Source of the DNA: Paludibacteraceae bacterium
GTDB taxonomy: Bacteria; Bacteroidota; Bacteroidia; Bacteroidales; Paludibacteraceae
Reading direction: 5' to 3'
Assembly: GCA_017439235.1 (NCBI GenBank)
Contig: JAFSJN010000016.1
Location: 1-64,000, forward strand
Length of the DNA: 64,000 nucleotides
Shown: piece after piece, positions 25,801 to 34,961 of the stretch
How positions within the stretch are numbered: position 1 is the stretch's first letter
Layout: the number at the start of each line of letters is the position of its first letter
The notes under the pieces: generated by a model
The model's database searches: none
What the model was told of the DNA's origin: nothing
Seen by the model: only the letters and a program-made list of their open reading frames with translations
Translations under genes and position numbers: made by a program

Positions 25801-26074
25801 CGGTGGCCTTGTCTGCTTCCAGTTGTACCAACTCGATACCGGCGTTATAGCCGTCGGCTTCGATGATAACTTCCTCCTCACCTGCTTCGAGATAGCGTAG
25901 CACGAACTCACCGTTCTGGTTCGTCGTGGTGGTGATGTTCTGGTTAGCCAGAGTGATGGTTGCTCCTGCGATGGCTTGACCGGTAGTCTCGTCTACCAAT
26001 CGGCCCTTGAGGGTCGTCTCTGCACTAAGCGAGAGAGTCATCAGAGCCAGGAGTAAGGTAAGTGTTTTTCGCAT
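22802..26074 (-). CDS. TonB-dependent receptor with carboxypeptidase-regulatory domain
   Basis: A 1090-residue outer-membrane transporter. After a signal peptide (1-17), residues 20-100 form a carboxypeptidase-like regulatory domain (TLKGRLVDETTGQAIAGATI). A plug region with an acidic and Gln-rich linker follows, then the long beta barrel, ending in an aromatic residue (TVTYKF). The length suits the CarboxypepD_reg class rather than siderophore receptors. With the DUF5689 lipoprotein it forms a likely uptake or surface-binding pair; it is not a SusC/SusD pair because no SusD follows. Confidence 0.88.
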   Translation of the reverse strand: MRKTLTLLLALMTLSLSAETTLKGRLVDETTGQAIAGATITLANQNITTTTNQNGEFVLRYLEAGEEEVIIEADGYNAGIELVQLEADKATELASLSLQPDLAREVKDEVLLNLADQDLSDDEGRTQDQASAASSDQDVFNSLSSWSWSTARYRQRGYAQTYETYYIEGLPFNSSERGQFNFSAMGGLNDASRYKETVDPIEANSFSFGGLGKTTNYMMTASKYAQGWKVSAAGTNRNYKAAVRVSYSSGPLKSGWSFMGQLAFRFSPYTNKKGEIGEGIDYYSLGYFFSAEKKWGDRHRLSIITFGAPTRRGQNAAVTQEVYDLTNQYNCNTWGYNNYNPYWGWQDGKMRNSRIVESFDPTLIVGYDFKINEHNKFHAAIGAHYSFYSNSAITFANAPDPRPDYYRNLPSFLIDGQLTPRGTYIISDVNGNPMGETDKDGLLAYHQYYNGNEIGHSIDYDSYKRLTDLWTSRDDKTTQIDWDALYAANYANNITNPDGSARYMIERRHNDIAEVMASANYQNTKFKNLKMTVGIEVKQSFGIHYKTVDDMLGGKQWLDVDPFAERDIRELAANVGLTQTDIEYVKQNDIEYWSEHFGNPKAVKKGDKFGYDYRISMSNVKAWFQNEWTWQDVDLYYALAVTYSNMQRTTNMLNGRALYLATNINPDQANLYLGPSASTMTTSYGKMTPMKGYNHDFVDPGFKMGLTYKINGRNHIKFNAIAMTQAPLARDAYISPRIHDRVVENIYTHDHAKNIKDYFGASEKIAGGDLSYEFNYPFLRGRVTAFFTQFWNGTQLNGYYDDEARTFVNQAITNLNRRHCGLEAAVSVPMGMYFTLTGATSIGDYRYTSNAFSIFSAENGMALDNNIDDQGNQTPCYELRDSILINGLRVGNGPQLSASLKLSFFHPKMWFADITLSYYDWNYMNIAPARRLRGLFYDKRTDGTTVNGTYTKIYTNHDEYINALELNADGTPVLDKYGTPQLQEPYKYMTAQESLVDKNPWNRFMLDVSVGKLIYLKNRQSLSINLSITNLTNNVKFKTGGYQQARLPRSIRQGETKGENSTITSNIWKFPSKYYYAWGTNFYLTVTYKF

Positions 26075-26107
26075 AAATAGTATGTTTTATGAAGTTTTTG
26101 CGTGGGT

Positions 26108-27505
26108 TTAGAACTCGGCCGTCTTGGGCGTGCGGGGGAAGGGAATCACGTCGCGGATATTCTGCATTCCCGTAACGAAGAGCATCAGTCGCTCAAATCC
26201 CAATCCGAAGCCTGCGTGAGGAGCCGAACCGAAGCGGCGGGTATCCAGATACCACCACATATCCTTCATCGGGATGTGACGGTGTGCTATCTCGTCGTTC
26301 AGTTTATTCAGACTCTCTTCGCGGACGCTACCGCCGATTATCTCGCCTATCTGCGGGAAGAGGACATCGGTACCTTGTACGGTCTTGCCGTCCTCGTTAA
26401 TCTTCATGTAGAAGGCTTTGATATCTTTCGGGTAGTCTGTCATGATAACCGGTTTCTTGAAGTGCTCTTCTACCAGGAAGCGCTCGTGTTCCGAACTCAG
26501 GTCATCGCCCCAGCTGCAGGGGAACTCAAACTTCTTGCCGTTCTTGATAGCTTCCTGCAGTATCTCGATACCTTCGGTATAGGGTAGGCGTACGAACTCG
26601 GTGTCTACAACGGATTTCAGACGCTCTATCAAGCCTTTGTCTACAAACTGGTTGAGGAACTCCAGGTCGTCCATGCAGTTATCCAGAGCCCAGCGGACGC
26701 AGAACTTGATGAAGTCTTCTTCCAGGTCCATCAACTCGTCTTTTTGGATAAAAGCTATCTCGGGCTCTATCATCCAGAACTCGGCTAAGTGGCGCGGCGT
26801 ATTGCTGTTCTCGGCGCGGAAAGTAGGACCAAAGGTGTATATCTTACCTAAGGCCATTGCGCCCAACTCGCCCTCCAACTGTCCGCTGACGGTCAGGGCG
26901 GTCTGTTTACCGAAGAAATCGTCCGAATAGTCTATTTGTCCGTCCTCGGTCTTCTTGAGGTTGTAGAGGTTTTTAGTCGTTACCTGGAACATTTGGCCGG
27001 CTCCTTCGCAGTCCGAAGCCGTGATGAGCGGCGTATGGAAGTAGAAATAGCCGTGCTGATGGAAATAGGTGTGGATGGCCATAGCCATGTTGTGACGGAT
27101 ACGGAAGACCGCTCCAAAGGTATTAGTACGCGGACGCAGGTGAGCTATCGTGCGCAGATATTCCATCGACAAGCCTTTCTTCTGCAGCGGATACTGCTCG
27201 GGATCGGCGGTGCCGTACACTTCCAATTCGGTCAGCTGTATCTCTACGGCCTGTCCTGCACCCTGCGAGGGCACTAATATACCGGTAGCGGAGATACACG
27301 AGCCAGTGGTCACGGGCTTGAGGGTCTCCTCCGGGAACTTAGCTAAGTCCACTACTATCTGGATATTCTTAATTGTCGAACCGTCGTTGAGGGCGATAAA
27401 GTTGATTTGTTTGTTGCCTCTGCGCGAACGCACCCATCCGCGCACGTTAATCGGTTCGTTAAATGCTGTGCTCTTGAGAGCATCTATGATTACTGTTCGT
27501 TGCAT
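26108..27505 (-). CDS. asnS: Asparagine-tRNA ligase
   Basis: A 465-residue class II aminoacyl-tRNA synthetase. The N-terminal OB domain ([22 protein letters not shown]) binds the tRNA anticodon. Motif 2 is visible at [21 protein letters not shown] and motif 3 at [12 protein letters not shown] near the end. [18 protein letters not shown] and the Asn-specific spacing separate it from AspS and LysS. Length is normal. It lies between dnaB and the TonB receptor gene on the same strand. Confidence 0.96.
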   Translation of the reverse strand: MQRTVIIDALKSTAFNEPINVRGWVRSRRGNKQINFIALNDGSTIKNIQIVVDLAKFPEETLKPVTTGSCISATGILVPSQGAGQAVEIQLTELEVYGTADPEQYPLQKKGLSMEYLRTIAHLRPRTNTFGAVFRIRHNMAMAIHTYFHQHGYFYFHTPLITASDCEGAGQMFQVTTKNLYNLKKTEDGQIDYSDDFFGKQTALTVSGQLEGELGAMALGKIYTFGPTFRAENSNTPRHLAEFWMIEPEIAFIQKDELMDLEEDFIKFCVRWALDNCMDDLEFLNQFVDKGLIERLKSVVDTEFVRLPYTEGIEILQEAIKNGKKFEFPCSWGDDLSSEHERFLVEEHFKKPVIMTDYPKDIKAFYMKINEDGKTVQGTDVLFPQIGEIIGGSVREESLNKLNDEIAHRHIPMKDMWWYLDTRRFGSAPHAGFGLGFERLMLFVTGMQNIRDVIPFPRTPKTAEF

Positions 27506-27526
27506 ATAATGTGTTAGTCTATTCTC

Positions 27527-29068
27527 TTAAAAAGGCGGATTGAACGAGTCTATCTGTGCTCCGTCGGGGTTATCGTTGGCGGGACCTGCGGCTCCCATCT
27601 TCGAGCGTATAGTTACCTCGCCGGCTTCCGGCAGAGGCGTGTTGTCATACTCGGTGGGGTCAAATTGCTCGTTCTCGTTTTGGAACTTAGCGAACTGCTT
27701 ACGGAAGCGGAGCCATATACTATCGGTGGCACCGTTACGATGCTTAGCTACGATGATCTGTCCTAATCCGCGCAGGTCCTTACCTGTCTTCTCGTCGCTA
27801 TAGAGGTGGTAATACTCGGGACGGTGGATAAAGCAAACCATGTCTGCATCCTGTTCTATGGCTCCCGACTCACGCAGGTCGCTCAGCTGGGGTGTCTTAC
27901 CTTCTATACCTGTACGGGCCTCAACGCCGCGGTTCAGCTGCGACAGGGCGATGATGGGTATATCCAATTCTTTGGCGAGGGCTTTGAGGTTACGCGAGAT
28001 AATACTTACCTCTTGTTCACGCGAACCGAAGTTCATGCCCTGCGCGTTCATCAGTTGCAGATAGTCGATGATGATGAGTTCTACATGATGCTCTCTAACC
28101 AGTTTGCGAGCCTTGCTGCGCAACTCAAAGACGGATAGGGCAGGGGTGTCATCTACATATACGGGAGCGCCTTTCAGGTCGTTAATCTTGGCCTCTATAC
28201 GCTGCCATTCTTGCTGCGACATCTTACCGTTCTTAATCTTATCGCCTTCTATCTCGCAAACGTTCATAATCAGACGGTTCACCAACTGTACATTCGACAT
28301 CTCCAAGGAGAACATTGCTACGGGGCGGCGGAAGTTAACGGCTATATTCTTAGCCATGGACAGTACGAAAGCTGTCTTACCCATTGCTGGACGGGCGGCT
28401 ATGATGATTAGGTCGGACTTCTGCCACCCGGAGGTTATCTTATCCAAATCGGTAAAGCCGCTGGGGATACCGGATATACTGCCTTCGTTCTTGGAGGCCT
28501 TGCGCATACGCTCGAAGGCTTCGGTGATGACCGGGTCTATCTGGGTGACGTCACGTTTCTGGTTGCGTTGGCTGATGGCGAATATGTCGGCCTCGGCTTT
28601 TTGCATCAGGTCGTCTACGTCCTGTGTCTCATCGTATCCTAACTCCTCTATCTCTGAGGCCATGTGGATGAGGTCGCGGGCGGTAGCTTTCTGTGCAATG
28701 ATTTGTGCATGGTAATGCAGGTGAGCAGCAGAAGCCACACGGCGTGTCAGTTCGCTCAGGTAGAGTACGCCTCCGGCCTGCTCCAAGGTACCTTGTTGTT
28801 TCAACTTCTCCGCTACCGACAGTACGTCTATCGGTTCCTCTTTGGCGGCGAGGGCATAGATAGCCTCGAAGATGCACCTGTTCTGGTCCTTATAGAAGGA
28901 GTCGGGGCGCAGCAGGTCGGCTACGGAGGCAAAGGCGTCTTTCTCTATCATCAGGGCGCCCAATACCGATTCTTCCAATTCGACGGCCTGCGGAGGCAGT
29001 TTGCCCATGTCGTTAGGTCCCACTTTTGGGATAGCGGTAGGTTTCTTATTTGTTCTTGTATTCGCCAT
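27527..29068 (-). CDS. dnaB: Replicative DNA helicase
   Basis: A 513-residue hexameric replication fork helicase. The N-terminal DnaB domain (LPPQAVELEESVLGALMI) is followed by the RecA-like core with Walker A in ARPAMGKTAF, Walker B in LIIIDYLQLM, and the motif ALSQLNRGVEAR. No intein is present. I choose ATG 29068, which gives the normal N-terminus; it overlaps the end of meaB by 23 bases. Confidence 0.96.
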   Translation of the reverse strand: MANTRTNKKPTAIPKVGPNDMGKLPPQAVELEESVLGALMIEKDAFASVADLLRPDSFYKDQNRCIFEAIYALAAKEEPIDVLSVAEKLKQQGTLEQAGGVLYLSELTRRVASAAHLHYHAQIIAQKATARDLIHMASEIEELGYDETQDVDDLMQKAEADIFAISQRNQKRDVTQIDPVITEAFERMRKASKNEGSISGIPSGFTDLDKITSGWQKSDLIIIAARPAMGKTAFVLSMAKNIAVNFRRPVAMFSLEMSNVQLVNRLIMNVCEIEGDKIKNGKMSQQEWQRIEAKINDLKGAPVYVDDTPALSVFELRSKARKLVREHHVELIIIDYLQLMNAQGMNFGSREQEVSIISRNLKALAKELDIPIIALSQLNRGVEARTGIEGKTPQLSDLRESGAIEQDADMVCFIHRPEYYHLYSDEKTGKDLRGLGQIIVAKHRNGATDSIWLRFRKQFAKFQNENEQFDPTEYDNTPLPEAGEVTIRSKMGAAGPANDNPDGAQIDSFNPPF

Positions 29069-30143
29069 ACTGTTTGAGTAGTTGGTTGGCAGCAATAAAG
29101 CTGGACACTTCGTTGTTGAGTACACGTTGTTCGGCGCGTTCGATGAGGGGCTCCATGTCTGGATTTTGGTAGAAGCCGTTGAGTAGGTGGGCATTGATGG
29201 TCTCGTACATCCAGTACTTAGCCTGTTCGGTACGGTGTGCCTCAAAATACCCGTTCGCGCGCGTATACCTTATATATTCCTCTATCATGCGCCATACATC
29301 CTGTATGCCGGTCTTCTCGGTTGACGAGCAGGTCTCGGCATAGGGTTTCCATCCGGATTGGGTAGGCGGGAAGAGGGCAAGGGCGTTCTTAAAGCTCACG
29401 CGGGCGGCTTGAGCACGTTCTATGTTGTTGCCGTCGCATTTATTGATAGCTATACCGTCCGCCATCTCCATGATGCCTCGTTTGATACCTTGCAACTCGT
29501 CGCCGGTGCCTGTTACCTGCAGCAGCAGGAAGAAGTCGACCATCGAGTGGGCGGCGGTCTCGGATTGTCCTACGCCTACCGTCTCCACCAGTATAGTATC
29601 GAATCCTGCGGCCTCGCACAGCACTATCGTCTCGCGTGTCTTACGGGCGACGCCGCCTAACGAACCGGCTGACGGGCTGGGGCGGATAAACGCGTTGGCC
29701 TGTGTACTCAGGTCGTTCATGCGGGTCTTGTCGCCCAATATAGAGCCTTTGCTGCGTTCGCTGGAGGGGTCGATAGCCAGTACCGCCAAGTGCTTGCCTT
29801 CCTGACAAAGATGGGTGCCTAATGCCTCAATAAAGGTGGACTTACCTGCACCCGGCACGCCGGTTATTCCTACACGAATGGACTTGCCTGCGTACGGTAA
29901 GCACTGTTCGATGACTTTTTGCGCCACAATCTGGTCAGCAGGCAGACTCGACTCCACTAAGGTGACAGCCTGGCTGAGCAGCGTGATATCGCCGCGCAGT
30001 ATACCCTCCACGTACTCTTCGGCCGTGCGTACTTGTTTGCGCCGGCGGAAGGTAGCATAGGGGTTGACTTGCGGCAGGTTGGCTACGCCTTCGTTGACCG
30101 TCAAGCCTTTGTATTCCTCACTATTTTCCGGATGGTCAATCAT
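29046..30143 (-). CDS. meaB: Methylmalonyl-CoA mutase chaperone GTPase
   Basis: A 365-residue G3E-family GTPase (MeaB/ArgK) that protects and reloads adenosylcobalamin-dependent methylmalonyl-CoA mutase. P-loop GVPGAGKSTF, the signature AIDPSSERSKGSILGDKTRM, switch region ETVGVGQSE, and base-recognition NKCDG are all present. The start is ATG 30143, overlapping the upstream stop as TAATG; an earlier ATG exists at 30158. The mutase itself is not in the window. It implies a B12-dependent succinate-propionate route. Confidence 0.93.
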   Translation of the reverse strand: MIDHPENSEEYKGLTVNEGVANLPQVNPYATFRRRKQVRTAEEYVEGILRGDITLLSQAVTLVESSLPADQIVAQKVIEQCLPYAGKSIRVGITGVPGAGKSTFIEALGTHLCQEGKHLAVLAIDPSSERSKGSILGDKTRMNDLSTQANAFIRPSPSAGSLGGVARKTRETIVLCEAAGFDTILVETVGVGQSETAAHSMVDFFLLLQVTGTGDELQGIKRGIMEMADGIAINKCDGNNIERAQAARVSFKNALALFPPTQSGWKPYAETCSSTEKTGIQDVWRMIEEYIRYTRANGYFEAHRTEQAKYWMYETINAHLLNGFYQNPDMEPLIERAEQRVLNNEVSSFIAANQLLKQYGEYKNK

Positions 30144-31204
30144 TATTGGATGGTCCAATGTATGTTGATGGTGCGGATAGGATTCTTCGGGTCGTTGGTG
30201 ATGATGGTTATCTGACGCTCGTAGTCACCGGGCTCCAGACCTTGGGTCATCACTTCAAACTTAATATCTTTCTTGCCGGCTTTGATAGGCGCTTTTACGG
30301 CTTGGAAGCGTATATTGTCGGCATCGATGATGCGGCGGATAGCCAGGGGTGTCGAACCGGCGTTGACGATACGCAGGGCGGCTTTGGCTTTCTTGCCGTG
30401 AGCCAGTATACCCATTTGCATCTCGGTTTCTATCTCGGCGATAGGAGCCTGCAAGAGTTGGTCTTCGGTGAGTTTACTGAAGTCCTCGCGTACGTCAGCC
30501 GTTACGTTGATGGCGTAGGCGGGATCGGCCTTGCCGTTGACGCGCAGCAGGACAGTCTGCTGTACGGGGCCGTACATGGGGCAGGCGTTAGCATCGAATT
30601 GCACCATCAGCTGACCCGACTTACCGGGCTCGATGGGGTTGAGGGTTGCCTGAGCGTAAGCGTAGGCGGCATCCTGTGTCTCTACAGTTACGTTCTCCTT
30701 AGTCTGGTTGGCGTACTCGATGAATTTCTGTGCTGTCTCGCCTTTGTTGACGGTACCGAAGGCTATCTTGTCGGCCTTCAGACTCAGTTCGCCGAAGGTG
30801 ACGGCATAGCGGTTGACGGGTTGTGCCGAACGGGGAATAACCTCACCCTTGATGAAGATACGCATCGTCTGTTCGGTAGCGTTAGAGGTGACGGTAATCG
30901 TCTTCTGGAACTTACCGGGACGACCGTTGGGGTTATAGGTCACGGTTATCTCGCCTGTCTGTCCGGGTTCGATAGGGTTGTGGGGCCATTTGGGAGTAGT
31001 GCATCCGCAACTGGCGCGCACGTTGGACAGTACTAATGGCGACATACCTTGATTGGTAAAGGTAAAGACGGTAGTTACGCGACCGTCGGCTTCGTTAATC
31101 TTACCGAAGTCATGGGTGGTCTTGTCAAAAGTGATGACCGGGTCTTGGGCTAACATCGCTACTGCTACAGTAGCTAAAGCCATTAAGGATAACAATTTTT
31201 TCAT
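30143..31204 (-). CDS. DUF1573 exported protein
   Basis: A 353-residue exported protein with signal peptide (1-19, ending MLAQ) and three immunoglobulin-like segments. The first is a clear DUF1573 domain: ITFDKTTHDFGKINEADG, then VSASCGCTT-type 'RASCGCTTPKWP' and GEITVTYNPNGRPGKFQKT. DUF1573 domains are common in Bacteroidota envelopes with no fixed function. It is coupled to meaB by TAATG, which may be only packing. Confidence 0.85.
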   Translation of the reverse strand: MKKLLSLMALATVAVAMLAQDPVITFDKTTHDFGKINEADGRVTTVFTFTNQGMSPLVLSNVRASCGCTTPKWPHNPIEPGQTGEITVTYNPNGRPGKFQKTITVTSNATEQTMRIFIKGEVIPRSAQPVNRYAVTFGELSLKADKIAFGTVNKGETAQKFIEYANQTKENVTVETQDAAYAYAQATLNPIEPGKSGQLMVQFDANACPMYGPVQQTVLLRVNGKADPAYAINVTADVREDFSKLTEDQLLQAPIAEIETEMQMGILAHGKKAKAALRIVNAGSTPLAIRRIIDADNIRFQAVKAPIKAGKKDIKFEVMTQGLEPGDYERQITIITNDPKNPIRTINIHWTIQ

Positions 31205-31216
31205 TGTTCTGTATGT

Positions 31217-32971
31217 TTATTTAGTTATTCGTTCAACAGTATTGATGGATGGTATCTCTTCCAGGGCGTTGCACAGGTGCTCTATGGTCATTCGGTCATA
31301 GAACCATATCTCTAATTGGCATTCTATATGTCCGTCTGTATTGGTGATGTGCAGGTCGCGTATGTTGAGGTGCATGGTCTCGGATACGGCGGTCAGGATG
31401 TCTACCAATAATCCGAAGCGGTCGTCGGCCGTCAGGGCAATGGTAGCCGTGAAGGGTTGTATGGGTTGCGTCTCCTCTATTGCTCCGCGTCGGTTGCAGA
31501 AACGTTTGATAGCCTGCTGCGCTTTGGCGGTCACCACCATGTTGAGCCATTCGGGCTTGGGTGATTCGCTTTGCGAGGTGAGTATCTCTATCTGGTCGCC
31601 GCTATGGATGAGGTAACTGGCGGGTTTGACTTCGTGGTTGACCTTAGCGCCAATACAATGGTCTCCTACCTCGGTATGCACCATATATGCGAAGTCGAGT
31701 ACGGACGACTGTTGCGGCAGCACTTTTATCTCGCCGTTGGGGGTAAAGGCATATACCTCGTGGCTGAAGAGGTTGCGGCGGAAGGTGTCTAAGAAGGCCA
31801 TAGCGTCCGTGTCGGGATGCTCCAATACGTCTCGTAGTCCCTGTAACCATTTATCCAACTCGGTGCTCTCCTGTGCGCCGGTCTTGTATTTCCAATGGGC
31901 GGCAAGTCCGTGTTCGGCTATCTCGTGCATGCGGTCGGTACGTATCTGCACCTCTACCCATTGTCCGTCATTGCTCATCACCGTTACGTGGAGCGCCTCG
32001 TATCCGTTGGCTTTAGGCGTCGATATCCAGTCGCGTATGCGTTCGGGATGGGGAGGATATATCTCCGTGATGGCGGCATAGAGTATCCAGCACTGGTCTT
32101 TCTCCGACATAGCCTCGTTGGGCGTGAAGACGATACGCACGGCCATGAGGTCGTATACGTTCTCAAAGGGCACGCCTTTGGTCTGCATCTTCTTGTATAT
32201 CGAGTATACCGATTTCAGGCGCGCCGACAGCGTGTAGTGATAGCTCAGACTCTCCAATTTGAAGCGTATAGGCTCCATGAATATCTCTAAGTTAGCCATC
32301 TTAGCCAACTTGATAGAGTCTAACTTATCGGATATCTCTTTATATTCTTTGGGATTGGTATAGCGGAAACTCAGGTTCTCCAGTTCGCTCTTGATGGGGA
32401 AGAATCCCAGACGGTGGGCGAGGGGAGCGTATATGTATTGCGTCTCTTCGGCTATCTTTTTCTGCTTCTCGGGCGCTTGTGCGTCTAAGGTGCGCATGTT
32501 GTGCAGTCGGTCGGCTAATTTGATGAGCACCACGCGTATGTCGTCGGACATGGTGAGCAGCAGTTTGCGGAAGTTCTCGGCCTGCTGACTGGCTTTATCG
32601 GCAAATATGCCGCCGCTTATCTTGGTCAGTCCTTCTACTATGCTGGCAATCTTTTCGCCGAACCGGTATCGGATATCTTCTACCGTATAGTCGGTATCCT
32701 CGACTACGTCGTGCAACAGCGCGGCACATATACTGGTGCTGCCCAGTCCTATCTCGCTCACTACTATCTTAGCTACGCTGAGGGGATGCATGATATAGGG
32801 TTCTCCGCTCAGTCGTCTCACGCCGTAGTGTGCCTGGTTAGCGAAGGTGTATGCACGCTGGATGATCTCCACTTTTTGCCGGTGTGGAGTATGCGCATAC
32901 GCGTCTAACAGGTCATCAAAAGCTGCTTGGATCTGCTGTTTCTCTTGCTCTGTGAATTCACTCGATTTCAT
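31217..32971 (-). CDS. RelA/SpoT-type (p)ppGpp hydrolase/synthetase lacking zinc-finger region
   Basis: 584 residues against about 735 for a usual long RSH enzyme. The HD hydrolase domain is intact (H62, HD at 87-88, ED at 91-92). The synthetase domain is intact by motif (SARLKSVYSIYKKM, YDLMAVRIVF, NGYEALHVTV, VEVQIRT, AAHWKYK), and TGS follows (VYAFTPNGEIKVL). The chain then goes from QAIKRFCNRRGAIEE straight to an ACT domain (ALTADDRFGLLVDIL, 510-584). The alpha-helical and zinc-finger (ZFD) domains that contact the ribosome are missing. The start could be ATG 32974 or 32971. A second, complementary RSH gene lies at 38933. Confidence 0.9.
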   Translation of the reverse strand: MKSSEFTEQEKQQIQAAFDDLLDAYAHTPHRQKVEIIQRAYTFANQAHYGVRRLSGEPYIMHPLSVAKIVVSEIGLGSTSICAALLHDVVEDTDYTVEDIRYRFGEKIASIVEGLTKISGGIFADKASQQAENFRKLLLTMSDDIRVVLIKLADRLHNMRTLDAQAPEKQKKIAEETQYIYAPLAHRLGFFPIKSELENLSFRYTNPKEYKEISDKLDSIKLAKMANLEIFMEPIRFKLESLSYHYTLSARLKSVYSIYKKMQTKGVPFENVYDLMAVRIVFTPNEAMSEKDQCWILYAAITEIYPPHPERIRDWISTPKANGYEALHVTVMSNDGQWVEVQIRTDRMHEIAEHGLAAHWKYKTGAQESTELDKWLQGLRDVLEHPDTDAMAFLDTFRRNLFSHEVYAFTPNGEIKVLPQQSSVLDFAYMVHTEVGDHCIGAKVNHEVKPASYLIHSGDQIEILTSQSESPKPEWLNMVVTAKAQQAIKRFCNRRGAIEETQPIQPFTATIALTADDRFGLLVDILTAVSETMHLNIRDLHITNTDGHIECQLEIWFYDRMTIEHLCNALEEIPSINTVERITK

Positions 32972-32990
32972 CATTCTGCACAACAATCGT

Positions 32991-33022
32991 GCAAAATTAC
33001 AAAATTTTTTGCATATGTCAAA
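32991..33022 (-). promoter_or_regulatory. Promoter of first RSH gene, overlapping divergent promoter
   Basis: On the minus strand TTTG (33019-33022), 19 bases, TAATTTTGC (32991-32999). It shares 33008-33022 with the plus-strand promoter of the porin-like gene, so the two probably exclude each other. Confidence 0.65.
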
Positions 33023-33039
33023 ATAAAAATGTACTTTTG
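33008..33039 (+). promoter_or_regulatory. Promoter of porin-like gene
   Basis: TTTG (33008-33011), 20 bases, TACTTTTG (33032-33039). The leader to ATG 33069 is about 25 bases and T-rich. Confidence 0.65.
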
Positions 33040-33068
33040 TCTCCGATTTTGTAAGATTTTAATTTTTT

Positions 33069-34502
33069 ATGCGCAGAATAACTTTCTCTCTCTTGGTTCT
33101 TTGCACCTTGCTCCTGGCTCCCTTATCGGCTCAGGAGGTAGCTAAGGATGTTAAGAAAGCCGCCGTTAAGAGTCACCTCAAGCAGCATTTCAAACCCTAT
33201 GGGTTTATTCGCAACTATTTTGCCTACGACTCGCGTGAGTCGATGTCGGGTACGGGTGACCTGTACTATTTCCAACCTTATGATGTCAACTATAACGTCA
33301 CGCCGGAAGAGGCAGCGGCTACGGGTGTCAAGCGTGAGGACTTGAATGCTGTTTCGTCGTTCCGTTTCCTGTCTATCACTACGCGTCTGGGTTTGGATAT
33401 CGTGGGCTATAAATGGCGCAATACCGAGTTTGGCGCAAAGGTCGAAGTCGACTTCTATGCCGCCCTGACGGGTACGGTCCATAAGGCCAATGGTGCGGCG
33501 CTGTTGCGTCTGCGTCAGGCGTACCTCACGCTGGCGTGGGACAGTCTGCGTATGAATGATAAGGACTATGCTCGTGTGGACCTGTTGTTAGGTCAGGCGT
33601 GGCATCCTATGGCGGCGGATCTGAGTGACGTCATCGCCCTTAACTCGGGTGCTCCCTTCGGTCCTTTCAGCCGTACGCCTATGGTTAAGATGGACGCTCG
33701 TCTGGGTAAGTATGTCACCCTTACGGGTGCAGCTTTGTGGCAGATGCAGTATATGTCGCTCGGTCCTAAGGGCAGTTCGGCGGAGTATATAGCTTATTCT
33801 AAGACGCCGGAAGCTTATCTGGGACTCAGTATCCACGATCGCGGTTTCCTCATGCGTGTCGGAGCCGATGTGCTCAGTATTTGTCCGCGTGTGACGGGTG
33901 CGGCATTAGACTCGGTGCTGCAGCCTATCATGGGTACCGACGGCGCGGTGCAGGTGACCGTCTCCGACCGTATCACTACCGTCACGCCTTTCCTGTATGT
34001 GCAGTATAAACACGGCGATTTCTCTATTAAGGCTAAGACCGTCCTGGCCGAGGCGGGTGAGCACCTGAATATGAACGGCGGTTACGGCGTCAGTAAGATT
34101 AAGCCCGGCGGCTCGTATGAGTATACGCCTACGCGCACTTCGAGTACGTGGGTTAGTCTTGTCTATGGGGGCAGGGTAGGTCAGCAGGAGGATAAGCATC
34201 CCCAGATGCTACAAGGTATCCTCTTTGGAGGATATATCCGCAATTTCGGAACTACTCACTCGCTTGTCAGTGCCGACCTCTTTTACTATCCGCGCGTAAC
34301 TAATCTCAACCGTATGTGGCGTCTGACGCCGACTTTGCTGTATACGGTAGGTCGTTTCCAACTGGGTCTCGAGTACGAGATAACCTCTGCGCAGTATGGC
34401 GATGCCGCTTTAGGTCTCAACCTCTCCAACGGCCTTGCCGACCGCGGCCTCCACTGGGTCACCAACCACCGTCTGCAACTGATGACGAAGTTTAACTTCT
34501 GA
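33069..34502 (+). CDS. Porin-like outer-membrane beta-barrel protein
   Basis: A 477-residue protein with signal peptide (1-21, ending LSAQ), alternating polar and aromatic beta strands throughout, and a terminal Phe (LQLMTKFNF), the usual outer-membrane insertion signal. It starts with a short Lys-rich helix (about 22-42), then YGFIRNYFAYDSRE. The layout is like DcaP-type trimeric porins with an N-terminal coil, but I do not recognise the family firmly. It is transcribed alone, divergent from the first RSH gene. Confidence 0.65.
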   Translation: MRRITFSLLVLCTLLLAPLSAQEVAKDVKKAAVKSHLKQHFKPYGFIRNYFAYDSRESMSGTGDLYYFQPYDVNYNVTPEEAAATGVKREDLNAVSSFRFLSITTRLGLDIVGYKWRNTEFGAKVEVDFYAALTGTVHKANGAALLRLRQAYLTLAWDSLRMNDKDYARVDLLLGQAWHPMAADLSDVIALNSGAPFGPFSRTPMVKMDARLGKYVTLTGAALWQMQYMSLGPKGSSAEYIAYSKTPEAYLGLSIHDRGFLMRVGADVLSICPRVTGAALDSVLQPIMGTDGAVQVTVSDRITTVTPFLYVQYKHGDFSIKAKTVLAEAGEHLNMNGGYGVSKIKPGGSYEYTPTRTSSTWVSLVYGGRVGQQEDKHPQMLQGILFGGYIRNFGTTHSLVSADLFYYPRVTNLNRMWRLTPTLLYTVGRFQLGLEYEITSAQYGDAALGLNLSNGLADRGLHWVTNHRLQLMTKFNF

Positions 34503-34518
34503 TAGATTTAGGTGTGCG

Positions 34519-34908
34519 TTATTTTTTCGTGAGAATAATCGTCTGCGGGCTACCGTAGAGCGTTATTTGTACAGTCATGGTTTTGGTCCTCAGATCGTAG
34601 GTGCCGGAAATGGTGTCGCCGACTTTCACCTGTCCATCGGCATCACCGGTAACGTTGATAACGGTTACGAAGAAGTTAGGTTTGCTTTCCTTATATGCAC
34701 CGCGAATAGTGCCGACAGCATAGCCGGACATCGTTATGTAGCACTCCTCATCTACGAAAGATGCTTCTATGTCCGTCAGTTCGATGGTTCCTGCCCACTT
34801 AGTGCCATCCAGGTCACTACTCTTGGCAGTTGAGTCGTTTTTCTCACAACCGGTAAAAGTCAATCCTAATAGGCAAAAGAATGCCATAATGAGATGTTTT
34901 GTGCTCAT
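34519..34908 (-). CDS. Small lipoprotein of unknown function
   Basis: 129 residues with lipobox FTGC (Cys 21), a short polar linker, and one small beta-sheet domain (GTKWAGTIELTDI, GYAVGTIRGAYKE, GDTISGTYDLRTKTMTVQI). The pattern resembles lipocalin-like META/DUF lipoproteins of Bacteroidota, but I cannot name a family. A -7 element (TACCTTTGC, 34948-34956 on the minus strand) lies 40 bases before the ATG. Confidence 0.7.
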   Translation of the reverse strand: MSTKHLIMAFFCLLGLTFTGCEKNDSTAKSSDLDGTKWAGTIELTDIEASFVDEECYITMSGYAVGTIRGAYKESKPNFFVTVINVTGDADGQVKVGDTISGTYDLRTKTMTVQITLYGSPQTIILTKK

Positions 34909-34961
34909 AATCGTTGATTTTTAAATATGGAACAATGTTTTCACGCTGCAAAGGTACAACT

